The notes beneath the pieces are model-generated. The model made no database searches, was not told the origin of the DNA, and worked only from the letters and a program-made list of their open reading frames with translations. Both the position numbers and the translations under genes were made by a program. From an uncultured Flavobacteriaceae bacterium (GTDB lineage Bacteria; Bacteroidota; Bacteroidia; Flavobacteriales; Flavobacteriaceae), in the NCBI GenBank assembly GCA_905479835.1, contig CAJQNZ010000044.1, forward strand, positions 1 to 42,532: a stretch of DNA of 42,532 nucleotides, in the 5' to 3' direction. The number at the start of each line of letters is the position of its first letter. The first letter of the stretch is position 1. Positions 8,872-16,861 of this stretch are shown here, in pieces.

Positions 8872-8911
8872 AGTGGTTTATAGGTTTTTTTATTAAAAAC
8901 AATAAACCGCT
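8872..8911. repeat. Long inverted repeat next to the small RNA candidate
   Basis: AGTGGTTTAT (8872-8881) pairs with ATAAACCGCT (8902-8911) with one wobble, and an inner GTTTTT/AAAAAC stem extends it. It is not followed by a T run on either strand, so it is not an obvious terminator. Confidence 0.5.
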
Positions 8912-9037
8912 AAAAAAATAAAAGCCTTCAAATTTCTTCGAAAGCTTTTTATTAAATAATTTAAAGAACCCCAAATACTCCAAATCATTTAATGTCTTTG
9001 TTGATAATGCTATTGTATGAATACATGCTTCATTATT
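8912..9037 (-). ncRNA. Candidate small non-coding RNA (about 125 nt)
   Basis: A consensus Bacteroidota promoter on the minus strand (TTG at 9074-9072, 20-nt spacer, TAAATTTG at 9051-9044) predicts a transcript starting near 9037-9040. It runs to a hairpin whose arms (8949-8940 and 8929-8920) make ten pairs only when read on the minus strand: the one imperfect position is a U-G wobble there but an A-C mismatch on the plus strand. A U-rich tract follows (8919-8912). The longest ATG-initiated frame inside is only about seven codons, so it is unlikely to be protein coding. I cannot assign it to a known RNA family. Confidence 0.5.
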
Positions 9038-9043
9038 ACATGT

Positions 9044-9074
9044 CAAATTTACAAAACAAAAATATTTTTTACAA
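9044..9074 (-). promoter_or_regulatory. Promoter of the small RNA candidate
   Basis: On the minus strand, TTG (9074-9072), a 20-nt spacer and TAAATTTG (9051-9044) fit the Bacteroidota promoter. No annotated gene lies downstream of it before the convergent fabH end. Confidence 0.6.
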
Positions 9075-9143
9075 GTTTTTTAAGTAAAAATAACTAAATA
9101 TCACGGAAAACCGTTAGATGAAAAAAAGTGAATTGAAAGCAAT

Positions 9144-9177
9144 AAAAAGAGGCTATTAAACTAATAAACAACCTCTT
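9144..9177 (-). terminator. Possible terminator downstream of rnz
   Basis: On the minus strand, AAGAGG (9177-9172) pairs with CCTCTT (9152-9147), with an inner TATTA/TAATA stem, followed by a short U run. It lies about 175 bp past the rnz stop, so it may serve rnz or an unseen transcript. Confidence 0.45.
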
Positions 9178-9353
9178 ATTCAACTTAACTAACTATTTTT
9201 TAATAAATTTTTCTGTTTTTGTATGTTTTATACTTTAATTGTTAGTTTTAAGCATATAATGATAAGACTGCTATTGAAGAAAATTGTTACATCCTTTAAA
9301 ATAGTTTTACAATACTTTAACTAAAAACGAAAATTGGTAGCGTATGTAGTCTG

Positions 9354-10268
9354 CTATATAATGAAAGTCTTGCCTTCTTCAGCAAGATGAGTGTTTAAGA
9401 AAATAGTTGATGCTTCTTTTTTAAAGTCATTAAGATTTTCATATCTACTGGAATAATGACCGAGAATCAGCATGCCGACATTTGCAAGTTTAGCAATTTC
9501 TGCAGCTTGTTTTGCAGTGCTGTGTTTGGTTTTTATAGCAAGATCTCCTCTGTCTTCTAGAAAAGTAGACTCATGGTATAATATGTCTGAATTTTTAATG
9601 ATTTCAGCAATTTCAGGTTTGAATGATGTATCACTACAATAGGCATAACTCAGAGGTTTTTGTGGGTCGTGAGTTAATGATTTATTTGAAATAATTGATA
9701 GGTCACTTCGAACGAAATCTTTTCCGTTTTTCAAATTTTGATAATCGCATATTTCAATTTCTGGATGCTTTACTATTGCATCCATATTTAATTTTCGTTC
9801 TCCTATTTTCTCTTGAAATAAAAATCCATTGGTATAAATTCTATGTTTTAAAGGTATTGTGGAGACTTTTACTTTTTTATCTTCATAGATCAATTCACTT
9901 TCCTTCGAGTCAAGTTCATGAAACACTATAGGATAATTGGCGTAGGATTCAGTGAGTTTTAGTTGTACGCATATAAATTCTTTAATTCCAAGAGGTCCGT
10001 AAACGTTTAAAACAGTTTCTCTATTCAGTAATCGAAAAGTTGATATAAGACCTATCAACCCAAAAACATGGTCTCCATGTAAATGTGAGATAAAAATATG
10101 CTTTATTTTAGAAAATTTTACTTTGTATTTTCTTAGTTGAACTTGAGTGCCTTCTCCACAATCTATAAGGAAAAAGTTATTTTTTATTTCTAGAAGTTGG
10201 GAAGTTGTATGTGTCGATGAGCTAGGTATAGCACTGTGACAGCCTAAAATTTTTAATTTCAAACTCAT
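9354..10268 (-). CDS. rnz: Ribonuclease Z (tRNA 3'-end processing endonuclease)
   Basis: The protein has 304 residues, the length of the short bacterial RNase Z (ElaC). It is a zinc metallo-beta-lactamase-fold nuclease that cuts tRNA precursors after the discriminator base. Visible motifs: LGCHSAIPSS at the start, FLIDCGEGTQVQLRK, the zinc motif SHLHGDH (H62, H64, D66, H67), the later Asp in YCSDTSF, ILYHESTF, the HST motif in TKHSTAKQAAEIA, and LILGHYSSRY. The start codon overlaps the stop of the upstream small sorting-domain gene by four bases (ATGA), so the two are translationally coupled. It ends the pyrR-pyrB gene run. Confidence 0.95.
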   Translation of the reverse strand: MSLKLKILGCHSAIPSSSTHTTSQLLEIKNNFFLIDCGEGTQVQLRKYKVKFSKIKHIFISHLHGDHVFGLIGLISTFRLLNRETVLNVYGPLGIKEFICVQLKLTESYANYPIVFHELDSKESELIYEDKKVKVSTIPLKHRIYTNGFLFQEKIGERKLNMDAIVKHPEIEICDYQNLKNGKDFVRSDLSIISNKSLTHDPQKPLSYAYCSDTSFKPEIAEIIKNSDILYHESTFLEDRGDLAIKTKHSTAKQAAEIAKLANVGMLILGHYSSRYENLNDFKKEASTIFLNTHLAEEGKTFII

Positions 10269-10618
10269 TTAATAACTAGCCTTTTGGAAGTAATTCCTGA
10301 GTCAGATTGTATAGAATAAATATACATTCCAGCAACTAGATCATTTTTATAAAAAGGAATGATTTTTTTTTCTTTTTTTAAAACATATTCTTTCTCAAAT
10401 ACAGTCTTTCCTAATAGATTCTTAATTGAAAAAATTACATTTTGATCAACGGAAGAAGTAAAAGAAATGGTTGTTTTATCTATAAATGGATTGGGTGAAG
10501 CAGAAACATTTTTAATAGTTTTTTCAACAGTAAAATTGTTACTCTTTGTTTGTTCTTGCTGAGCAAAAACAAAAGAAGTCATTAAAAAAGTTGCTATTAA
10601 AAGTAGTTTTTTCATCAA
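10265..10618 (-). CDS. Small secreted protein consisting mainly of a T9SS type A sorting domain
   Basis: The protein has 117 residues: a Sec signal peptide (cleavage expected after SFVFA near residue 19), a linker of about 20 residues, then a complete type IX C-terminal sorting domain (ASPNPFIDKTTISF, IFSIKNLLGKTVFE, LVAGMYIYSIQSDSG, SKRLVIK at the end). Such domains are normally fused to a large secreted cargo; here there is essentially no cargo. It sits between the STAS-like gene (18 bp away) and rnz (ATGA overlap). Its retention in a housekeeping operon suggests a real function (inference). Alternatives are a decayed remnant of a larger secreted protein or a periplasmic beta-sandwich. Confidence 0.85.
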   Translation of the reverse strand: MMKKLLLIATFLMTSFVFAQQEQTKSNNFTVEKTIKNVSASPNPFIDKTTISFTSSVDQNVIFSIKNLLGKTVFEKEYVLKKEKKIIPFYKNDLVAGMYIYSIQSDSGITSKRLVIK

Positions 10619-10636
10619 TAAGCGTGTATATTATTT

Positions 10637-10972
10637 TTAAAAATCCATTAAATCTCGTTCCATTGCATCCATTTCAAGAACGTCAATTGCTTCTGTTAAA
10701 GTCGGAACAACATTAATTTCATCTGGAATATCATCAATGTCAATTCCTTTAATTATAACAACAAATGATGTGCCACTTTCTCGTTTATCATTTGCAATAT
10801 TCAAAAATAAATGAATTTCATTGATCGAAATGTTAATTTTATCAGAAAAACGAATAAGTAAATGCTCTTCTTTTAAAGAATTTAAAGTGTTGTTTAAATT
10901 TTTAAAGAATTTTTCAAAATTATTTTCGTCAGCGATTACTAGCGTGTAAGAATCTTCTTTTTCAATAAGCAT
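10637..10972 (-). CDS. Small STAS-like conserved protein of the pyr-rnz cluster
   Basis: The protein has 111 residues, is soluble and acidic, and has no signal peptide. The pattern of strands and helices (SYTLVIADENNF, HLLIRFSD, LFLNIANDKRESGTSFVVIIKG, VVPTLTEAIDVLEMDAMERDL) resembles a STAS or anti-sigma-antagonist fold, where DKRESGTSFVVI would hold the loop bearing the phosphorylatable Ser. Homologues next to rnz in flavobacteria are sometimes labelled RNase Z, which the sequence does not support because it has no metallo-beta-lactamase motif. It lies 3 bp after pyrB on the same strand. Function unknown. Confidence 0.6.
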   Translation of the reverse strand: MLIEKEDSYTLVIADENNFEKFFKNLNNTLNSLKEEHLLIRFSDKINISINEIHLFLNIANDKRESGTSFVVIIKGIDIDDIPDEINVVPTLTEAIDVLEMDAMERDLMDF

Positions 10973-10975
10973 TTA

Positions 10976-11905
10976 TTATCTTTTTATTTGTTGTGCCAAT
11001 AAATAGATTACTGCCATTCTGATTGCAACACCATTTTCAACTTGATTCAATATAATCGATTGATCAGCATCGGCAACATCACTAGTAATTTCAACACCTC
11101 TATTTATAGGTCCTGGATGCATGATTACAATTTTCTTGCCAAGAGAGTCAAGAATAGATTTATTTATCCCAAATAGTTGTGTGTATTCTCTGATAGAAGG
11201 AAAATATTTAATATCCATTCTTTCGTTTTGTACTCGAAGGACATTTGCAACATCACACCATTCCAATGCTTTATGAATGTCAGTTTCCACAGTAACTCCA
11301 AGACTTGTAATATATTTTGGAATAAGAGTTGTAGGGCCACATATTTTAACTTCAGCACCTTGTAATTTCAGAGCAAATATATTGGAAAGTGCAACTCTTG
11401 AATGTAAAATATCACCAATAATCACAACTTTTTTCCCTTTGACACTTCCTAGTTTTTCACGAATAGAATAAGAATCTAGTAAGGCTTGAGTTGGATGTTC
11501 ATGTGTTCCATCACCTGCATTTATGATTTTAGCATTTACATGTTGTGACAGAAATACTCCAGCACCGACATTGGGATGACGCATCACGATGATATCAACT
11601 TTCATGGATAATATATTGTTGACAGTATCGATTAAAGTTTCTCCTTTTTTTACGGAAGATTGACCTGCAGAAAAGTTAATAATATCAGCAGATAATCTTT
11701 TTTCTGCCAATTCAAATGAGAGTTTGGTTCTAGTGCTATTTTCAAAAAAAAGATTGGCAATTGTAATATCTCTTAAGGAAGGAACTTTTTTTATGGGACG
11801 ATTTAAGACTTCTTTAAAATGATCTGCTGTTTCAAAAATTAAATCAATATCATTCTTGTTGAGGTATTTTATCCCAAGAAGATGTTCAACACTTAATGGA
11901 TTCAT
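10976..11905 (-). CDS. pyrB: Aspartate carbamoyltransferase catalytic subunit
   Basis: It catalyses carbamoyl phosphate plus aspartate to carbamoyl aspartate, the committed step of pyrimidine synthesis, in the cytoplasm. About 309 residues from the ATG at 11905 (MNPLSVEHLLGIKYL); an in-frame ATG at 11914 would overlap pyrR by 8 bp and add MIK. The carbamoyl-phosphate motif STRTKLSFE is at about 57-65, followed by RHPNVGAG, HEHPTQALLDSYSI and MHPGPINRGVEI. No pyrI is adjacent. pyrR lies directly upstream, which is the usual arrangement for coupled pyrimidine control. Confidence 0.96.
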   Translation of the reverse strand: MNPLSVEHLLGIKYLNKNDIDLIFETADHFKEVLNRPIKKVPSLRDITIANLFFENSTRTKLSFELAEKRLSADIINFSAGQSSVKKGETLIDTVNNILSMKVDIIVMRHPNVGAGVFLSQHVNAKIINAGDGTHEHPTQALLDSYSIREKLGSVKGKKVVIIGDILHSRVALSNIFALKLQGAEVKICGPTTLIPKYITSLGVTVETDIHKALEWCDVANVLRVQNERMDIKYFPSIREYTQLFGINKSILDSLGKKIVIMHPGPINRGVEITSDVADADQSIILNQVENGVAIRMAVIYLLAQQIKR

Positions 11906-11906
11906 T

Positions 11907-12449
11907 TTAATCATTTTTTATAAGATAAATTGCGTCTTTCCCATTTTTTTCTTTCCAATTTACAACTACTTTCTCATTATTTATTACATCAATCTGTCTT
12001 CCTAGATAATCAGGCTGAATAGGTAAATCTCTACTGAAACGACGATCAATAAGTACTAAAAGTTCTATTTTGCTAGGTCTTCCAAATGATTGTATGGCAG
12101 AAAGACCTGCTCTGATACTACGTCCAGAAAAAAGAACATCGTCAATAAAAACAGTGTTTTTACCTTCAATTTCGAAATTTATTTGAGTTGAATTGGCTTC
12201 AAGGGGTTCTTCTCTACGTCTGAAATCATCTCGATAAAATGTAATATCTAGCGCACCTGATTTAATATTTTTTATTCCGTAATCATCTTTTAAAATGGCT
12301 GTAAGTCTTTCAGCAAGAAATACTCCTCTAGGTTGTAAACCAATCAATACTGTATTAGAAAAATCATTATGGTTTTCGATTAACTGACATGCCAATCGAT
12401 GTAATATGATGTGAATTTCGGTTGAATTTAAGATCTTTTTTTGACTCAT
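11907..12449 (-). CDS. pyrR: Bifunctional pyrimidine operon regulator / uracil phosphoribosyltransferase PyrR
   Basis: The protein has 180 residues, normal for PyrR. The PRPP-binding motif of type I phosphoribosyltransferases is visible as VFIDDVLFSGRSIRAGL (residues 100-116), and IGLQPRGVFLAERL and DITFYRDDFRRR are typical of PyrR. In other phyla PyrR binds pyr mRNA with UMP to cause attenuation; whether the flavobacterial protein does so is not shown by the sequence. It heads the run pyrR-pyrB-STAS-like-sorting-domain-rnz, with a -7 element 30 bp upstream of its start. Confidence 0.94.
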   Translation of the reverse strand: MSQKKILNSTEIHIILHRLACQLIENHNDFSNTVLIGLQPRGVFLAERLTAILKDDYGIKNIKSGALDITFYRDDFRRREEPLEANSTQINFEIEGKNTVFIDDVLFSGRSIRAGLSAIQSFGRPSKIELLVLIDRRFSRDLPIQPDYLGRQIDVINNEKVVVNWKEKNGKDAIYLIKND

Positions 12450-12478
12450 AAATTTTTTACACAGCGAAGTTTGCTTTG

Positions 12479-12486
12479 CAAATATA
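12479..12486 (-). promoter_or_regulatory. Putative -7 element of the pyrR operon
   Basis: On the minus strand this reads TATATTTG, a match to TAnnTTTG, 30 bp before the pyrR start. The -33 box is not clear. Confidence 0.5.
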
Positions 12487-12581
12487 CACTAATTGTTAAT
12501 TAAATTGTTAAAAACAATTGACCTATTTTTATATTCAAGTATATTCTTACTGTACTTTTAAACTGTAAGTGAAATGAATAT

Positions 12582-13976
12582 ATGAATAGAAACTCCAATC
12601 ATAATAATAGGGTATCGCTTTCAAAATTTGAATCAATGTTAAAGACCAATAATGTCTATTTCTTTGATTCAACAGAATTTGAAGAAATTATCCAACATTA
12701 TCTTGACAGTGGTCGCCAGACACTTGCTCACAAAGCAATAAATTTAGGATTAGAACAACATCCAGGTTCTGTAAGTTTAAAAATTCTACTTGCTGAATTG
12801 TTTATTTATGAAGATAAATTTGATGAAGCGGATATCATATTAACTGCTTTGCATGCAATTGAACCTCATAATGAAGAAGTATATATACAGAAAGCTACTA
12901 TTTTTTCAAAAAGAGACCAACACCAAAAGGCTATAGATTCACTTAAAATTGCCTTGGTTTATACAGATGATAAAGTTGATGTATTGTCAATGATAGGAAT
13001 GGAGTATTTATACCTTGACAAGTTTGACGATGCAAGGTTAAGTTTTGCTAAATGTCTTGATGTTGATTTCGAGGACTATTCATCTTTATACAATGTTATT
13101 TACTGTTTTGACATGCAAAATAAGCACAAAGAAGCGGTTACTTACCTTGAAAAGATAATAGATCAAGATCCTTACTCTGAAGTTGCATGGCATCAACTAG
13201 GACGTCAACATTATATTTTGGAAGAGTTTAGTGATGCTTTAAGAGCTTTTGATTATGCAATAATTATAGATGATCAATTTATAGGTGCTTATCTTGAAAA
13301 GGCAAAAACTCTTGAGCAATTGAATTTTTATCAAGAAGCGATTCAAAGTTATTTGATCACTAATGAGTTGGAAGATCCTACAGCATTTTCATATTTCAGG
13401 ATAGGTGAATGCTATAAAAAACTTCATAAAAATGAACTTTCAATTCAATTTTATAAAAAGTCAGTTAAAGAAGATCCTTTATTAGATAAAGGATGGATTG
13501 CAATCACCAATGCATATTGTGAAGAAGAAAATTATCAAAAAGCATTGTATTATATCAATAAAGCCTTATCAATTGATGAGGCAAATACAATGTATTGGAG
13601 AAGATATGCTGAGATCAATTTAAAATTAGATTTTTTCAAAGAAGTCATTAAGGCATTTTATAATTGTATTGAATATGGTGACTCTAACCTGGATATATTC
13701 ATAGGACTTGCCGATGTATTGAATTTTATCGGTGAATTTCAAGAGGCTTCAGCAGTGTTGATTAAGGCAAATAGATTATATCCTGATACTTCTGAAATAA
13801 TATATCGTTTAAGTTGTGTCTATTATATCCTTGGAGAAGATGGTAAGGCTGAAAAATTATTGAGAAAAGGTCTAGAAATTGACTTCGAATATCATGAGGT
13901 AATTAAAGAGTTGTTTCCTGCAGTTTTTGAACTAAATACTGTTGCAGCAATAATTTTTGAATTTAATAACGCCTAA
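12582..13976 (+). CDS. Tetratricopeptide repeat protein
   Basis: The protein has 464 residues, no signal peptide, and is built almost entirely of 34-residue TPR units. Repeat landmarks are spaced regularly: AHKAINLGLEQHPG, DEADIILTALHAIEP, QKAIDSLKIAL, DDARLSFAKCLDVD, KEAVTYLEKIIDQDP, SDALRAFDYAIIID, QEAIQSYLITNELED, NELSIQFYKKSVKEDP, QKALYYINKALSID and KEVIKAFYNCIEYG, roughly ten to eleven repeats. It is therefore a cytoplasmic protein-interaction scaffold; partners are unknown. It starts a plus-strand run leading into the two DUF368 genes 78 bp downstream. A divergent region with pyrR lies upstream (TTG 19 bp before TATATTCT is a weak promoter match). Confidence 0.88.
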   Translation: MNRNSNHNNRVSLSKFESMLKTNNVYFFDSTEFEEIIQHYLDSGRQTLAHKAINLGLEQHPGSVSLKILLAELFIYEDKFDEADIILTALHAIEPHNEEVYIQKATIFSKRDQHQKAIDSLKIALVYTDDKVDVLSMIGMEYLYLDKFDDARLSFAKCLDVDFEDYSSLYNVIYCFDMQNKHKEAVTYLEKIIDQDPYSEVAWHQLGRQHYILEEFSDALRAFDYAIIIDDQFIGAYLEKAKTLEQLNFYQEAIQSYLITNELEDPTAFSYFRIGECYKKLHKNELSIQFYKKSVKEDPLLDKGWIAITNAYCEEENYQKALYYINKALSIDEANTMYWRRYAEINLKLDFFKEVIKAFYNCIEYGDSNLDIFIGLADVLNFIGEFQEASAVLIKANRLYPDTSEIIYRLSCVYYILGEDGKAEKLLRKGLEIDFEYHEVIKELFPAVFELNTVAAIIFEFNNA

Positions 13977-14054
13977 TATATTTCGTCTTTTATCTTATTA
14001 AAACTGTATTTTCTTTATAGAGAAATATTACATTTGTGAAAACAAGAAATTGAA

Positions 14055-14981
14055 ATGCAGAAAAGGAGAATTAAGGATTATTTTATCATTTCATTAAAAG
14101 GACTAGCAATGGGAGCGGCAGATGTTGTTCCAGGTGTTTCTGGTGGAACGATTGCTTTTATTTCAGGAATTTACGAGGAATTGCTATCATCCATAAGTGC
14201 AATAAGTTTTAAGTCAATAAAATTATTAAAATCGGAAGGTGTAAAAAGTTTTTGGAAAGTAATCAATGGAAATTTTTTAGTATCACTTTTAGTAGGAATA
14301 TGTATTAGTATTGTTTCATTAGCTAAATTAATTTCTTGGTTGCTTGAAAATAAGCCTATTTTATTATGGTCATTTTTCTTTGGACTCGTTTTAGCAAGTA
14401 TCCTTTATATAGGAAAGCAAATTACCGATTGGAAATTCATTACATTTTTTTTACTAGCCTTAAGTTCTTTTATAGCCTATTGGATTACAACTTTAGAACC
14501 TTTAGTTTCTGATGATACTTCACCAGTTTATTTGTTTTTTGCTGGTGCAATTGCAATTTGTGCCATGATATTACCTGGAATCTCTGGTTCATTTATCTTA
14601 GTGATTTTAGGTGCCTATAAACCAGTTTTTGATGCTATTAATAATAGAGATTTTAAATTGTTAGCAATAATAGGAATAGGAGTAATTGTTGGATTACTTA
14701 CTTTTTCAAGAGTTATTAAATGGTTGTTTACTCATTATAAAAACATGACTTTAGCAGTTTTAACCGGTTTTGTAATAGGTTCTCTAAATAAAATATGGCC
14801 ATGGAAAGAGACTTTAACTTGGCGAATAAATTCTCATGGTCTTCAAGTTCCTGTTAATGAACAGAGTATTTCTCCATACGCTTATCAGGGAGATCCGCAA
14901 TTACTATATGCAATTCTACTATCAATTGTAGGATTTTTAAGTATTCTGATTTTGGAAAAAATTGCGGTTAAGAATGAGTAA
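14055..14981 (+). CDS. DUF368 membrane protein, polyprenyl-phosphate transporter family (first of a pair)
   Basis: The protein has 308 residues and about eight hydrophobic segments. The DUF368 signature appears twice as an internal repeat: KGLAMGAADVVPGVSGGT near residues 15-32, and the related MILPGISGSFILVILGAY in the middle. DUF368 proteins (called PopT in recent work) recycle undecaprenyl phosphate across the cytoplasmic membrane, which supports peptidoglycan and polysaccharide synthesis. The next gene is a paralogue overlapping by 8 bp. Substrate and direction are from family knowledge only. Confidence 0.9.
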   Translation: MQKRRIKDYFIISLKGLAMGAADVVPGVSGGTIAFISGIYEELLSSISAISFKSIKLLKSEGVKSFWKVINGNFLVSLLVGICISIVSLAKLISWLLENKPILLWSFFFGLVLASILYIGKQITDWKFITFFLLALSSFIAYWITTLEPLVSDDTSPVYLFFAGAIAICAMILPGISGSFILVILGAYKPVFDAINNRDFKLLAIIGIGVIVGLLTFSRVIKWLFTHYKNMTLAVLTGFVIGSLNKIWPWKETLTWRINSHGLQVPVNEQSISPYAYQGDPQLLYAILLSIVGFLSILILEKIAVKNE

Positions 14982-15984
14982 AAAACGTAGTTTTTTAGAT
15001 AAAATACTACTCTTCTTAAAAGGGTTGTCTATGGGTGCTGCAAATAAAGTTCCTGGTGTTTCTGGAGGTACCGTGGCATTTGTTTTAGATTTCTATGTGG
15101 AATTAATTTATTCTTTTCAAAAAATAAATGGCAAAGCATTAAAATTGCTTTTTAACGGTAAATATAAAACTTTTTTCAATTACATCAATGCTCCTTTTTT
15201 AATACTAGTAATGGGAGGGAGTATGTTCAGTTATTTCAGTATTTCTATTGTTTTAGACTATCTAATTCAGAATTACGAACTCTATGTGTGGAGTACGTTT
15301 TTCGGAATGATTATAGGTTCTATTTATTATATTTCAAAAGGATATAAATGGTCAAAAACAAATCTATTATTTACTTTAATGGGTATTGCAATTGGGATTT
15401 CAATAAGTTTTATGAATCCTGCTAAAGAAAACACAAATTTATGGTTTGTATTTTTCTGTGGAATTGTAGGTGTCTCTGGAATGACATTACCTGGACTTTC
15501 AGGCTCTTTTATACTTATTCTATTAGGAAATTATGTGTTGTTACTGGTTGATTCAGTAACGATGCTTTATAAGACTATTGTGGATGTTTTTTCTTGGAAT
15601 TGGAGTTTTTTGCAGGATCAAATTCGGATTAAATATTTGAAAATAATTACTGTTTTTACAGGAGGATCCGCATTTGGACTGGTTGTAACATCACATATTC
15701 TGGGTTATATTTTAAAAAGATGGGATCAGCTTGTTACAGCAATTATTATTGGTTTTATTACTGGTTCTTTGGGAATAGTGTGGCCTTGGAAAAAAGAAGT
15801 TTATGCTTCAGAGAATGGAATAATTTTAAAAGATTTTAATGACGATAGAATAATAGAGAATTATCAACGTTTTTTTCCTGATTATCATTTAAATGAAACA
15901 TGGATTGCAGTTTTTTTTATTATCATGGGTTTTGGATTGTTGTTGGTCTTAGATAGATACTCTATAAGTAGAAATAAGTTATAA
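14974..15984 (+). CDS. DUF368 membrane protein, polyprenyl-phosphate transporter family (second of a pair)
   Basis: I chose the ATG at 14974 (MSKKRSFLDKILLFLKGLSM); the frame is open to a TTG at 14962, a less likely start. The protein has 336 residues and the same layout as its neighbour: LSMGAANKVPGVSGGT in the first half and MTLPGLSGSFILILLGNY in the second. The first signature has AAN-K where the upstream paralogue has AAD-V, a charge change at a conserved spot. The 8-bp overlap with the upstream gene indicates translational coupling. It may form a heteromer with it or serve another lipid carrier (inference). Confidence 0.9.
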   Translation: MSKKRSFLDKILLFLKGLSMGAANKVPGVSGGTVAFVLDFYVELIYSFQKINGKALKLLFNGKYKTFFNYINAPFLILVMGGSMFSYFSISIVLDYLIQNYELYVWSTFFGMIIGSIYYISKGYKWSKTNLLFTLMGIAIGISISFMNPAKENTNLWFVFFCGIVGVSGMTLPGLSGSFILILLGNYVLLLVDSVTMLYKTIVDVFSWNWSFLQDQIRIKYLKIITVFTGGSAFGLVVTSHILGYILKRWDQLVTAIIIGFITGSLGIVWPWKKEVYASENGIILKDFNDDRIIENYQRFFPDYHLNETWIAVFFIIMGFGLLLVLDRYSISRNKL

Positions 15985-15989
15985 TATAA

Positions 15990-16736
15990 ATGAGTACAAT
16001 GAAAAAATATGGATTGGTAGGTAAAGATATTTCTTATTCTTTTTCTAGAAATTATTTTGCTAAAAAATTTACGGAATTAAATTTAAAGGAATGTTCTTAT
16101 CGAAATTTTGATATTCCGGAGATTGAAGAATTTCCATTTTTACTATATCAGAAAGAGCATGAATATTATGGATTAAATGTTACTATTCCTTATAAAGAAT
16201 CTATTATGAATTACTTGTCTGAAATTGATGAAATAGCTCAAAAAATAGGTGCTGTTAATACAATTAAGATTACAGAAGATAATAGATTAATAGGGCATAA
16301 TACTGATGCTTATGGTTTTAAAAAATCTTTGCAGACGGTATTGAAGAATCATCATAAAAAGGCTTTAATTCTAGGTACTGGAGGAGCCTCAAAGGCAATT
16401 GCATATGTTTTTGAGAATTTAAATATCAAATATAAATTTGTTTCAAGATCGCCTACCACTGATCAACTTTCTTATGATTCTTTAAATGAGGCGATTTTAA
16501 ATGAATATCATTTAATTATTAATTGTACTCCTTTAGGTACTTTTCCGGATATAGAATTGTTTCCTGATATTCCTTATAATTATTTGAATGAAAAGCATTT
16601 ATTGTTTGATTTAATTTATAACCCTGAAGAATCTACATTTCTTAAACTAGGTAAAAAACAAGGGGCTATTATAAAAAATGGTTCCGAAATGCTTAAATTT
16701 CAAGCTGAAAAGTCTTGGGAAATTTGGAATGACTAG
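15990..16736 (+). CDS. aroE: Shikimate dehydrogenase
   Basis: NADPH-dependent reduction of 3-dehydroshikimate to shikimate in aromatic amino acid synthesis. The protein has 248 residues. Substrate-binding and catalytic residues are present: SYSFSRNYF (the usual SxS), the catalytic Lys69 in NVTIPYKE, GAVNTI and Asp106 in HNTDAYGF. The Rossmann motif LGTGGASKAIAYVF follows at about 128-141, and FDLIYNPEET-like and NGSEMLKFQ elements come later. The start at 15990 lies 5 bp after the DUF368 stop; an ATG three codons on (15999) gives MKKYGLVGK and matches relatives equally well. It is the last gene of a tight plus-strand cluster. Confidence 0.94.
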   Translation: MSTMKKYGLVGKDISYSFSRNYFAKKFTELNLKECSYRNFDIPEIEEFPFLLYQKEHEYYGLNVTIPYKESIMNYLSEIDEIAQKIGAVNTIKITEDNRLIGHNTDAYGFKKSLQTVLKNHHKKALILGTGGASKAIAYVFENLNIKYKFVSRSPTTDQLSYDSLNEAILNEYHLIINCTPLGTFPDIELFPDIPYNYLNEKHLLFDLIYNPEESTFLKLGKKQGAIIKNGSEMLKFQAEKSWEIWND

Positions 16737-16767
16737 TTCCTGTAGAATAATAACGCAACTTTTTGCC

Positions 16768-16775
16768 TAAATTTG
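16768..16775 (+). promoter_or_regulatory. Putative -7 element of the DUF349 gene
   Basis: TAAATTTG matches TAnnTTTG 87 bp before the start codon, implying a leader of about 80 nt. No clean TTG box. Confidence 0.4.
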
Positions 16776-16861
16776 TATCTATATTTTAGAAAGTATTTAC
16801 TTATAAGTTATTCTTATCTAATTGACCAAATTTATTACGGACCCTTAAACATTAATTTAAA

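Larger units (their letters stand above)
8772..9353. other. Non-coding interval between convergent fabH and rnz, rich in hairpins
   Basis: This 582-bp stretch has no convincing ORF on either strand. It holds the fabH terminator, a 10-bp-arm hairpin at 8872-8911, a candidate minus-strand small RNA at about 8912-9037 with its own promoter, and a possible rnz terminator at 9144-9177. Confidence 0.7.

Noticed and set aside
10637-10972. Second RNase Z gene (a label sometimes given to homologues of this small protein)
   Set aside because: No HxHxDH zinc motif and only 111 residues; the true rnz is at 9354-10268.
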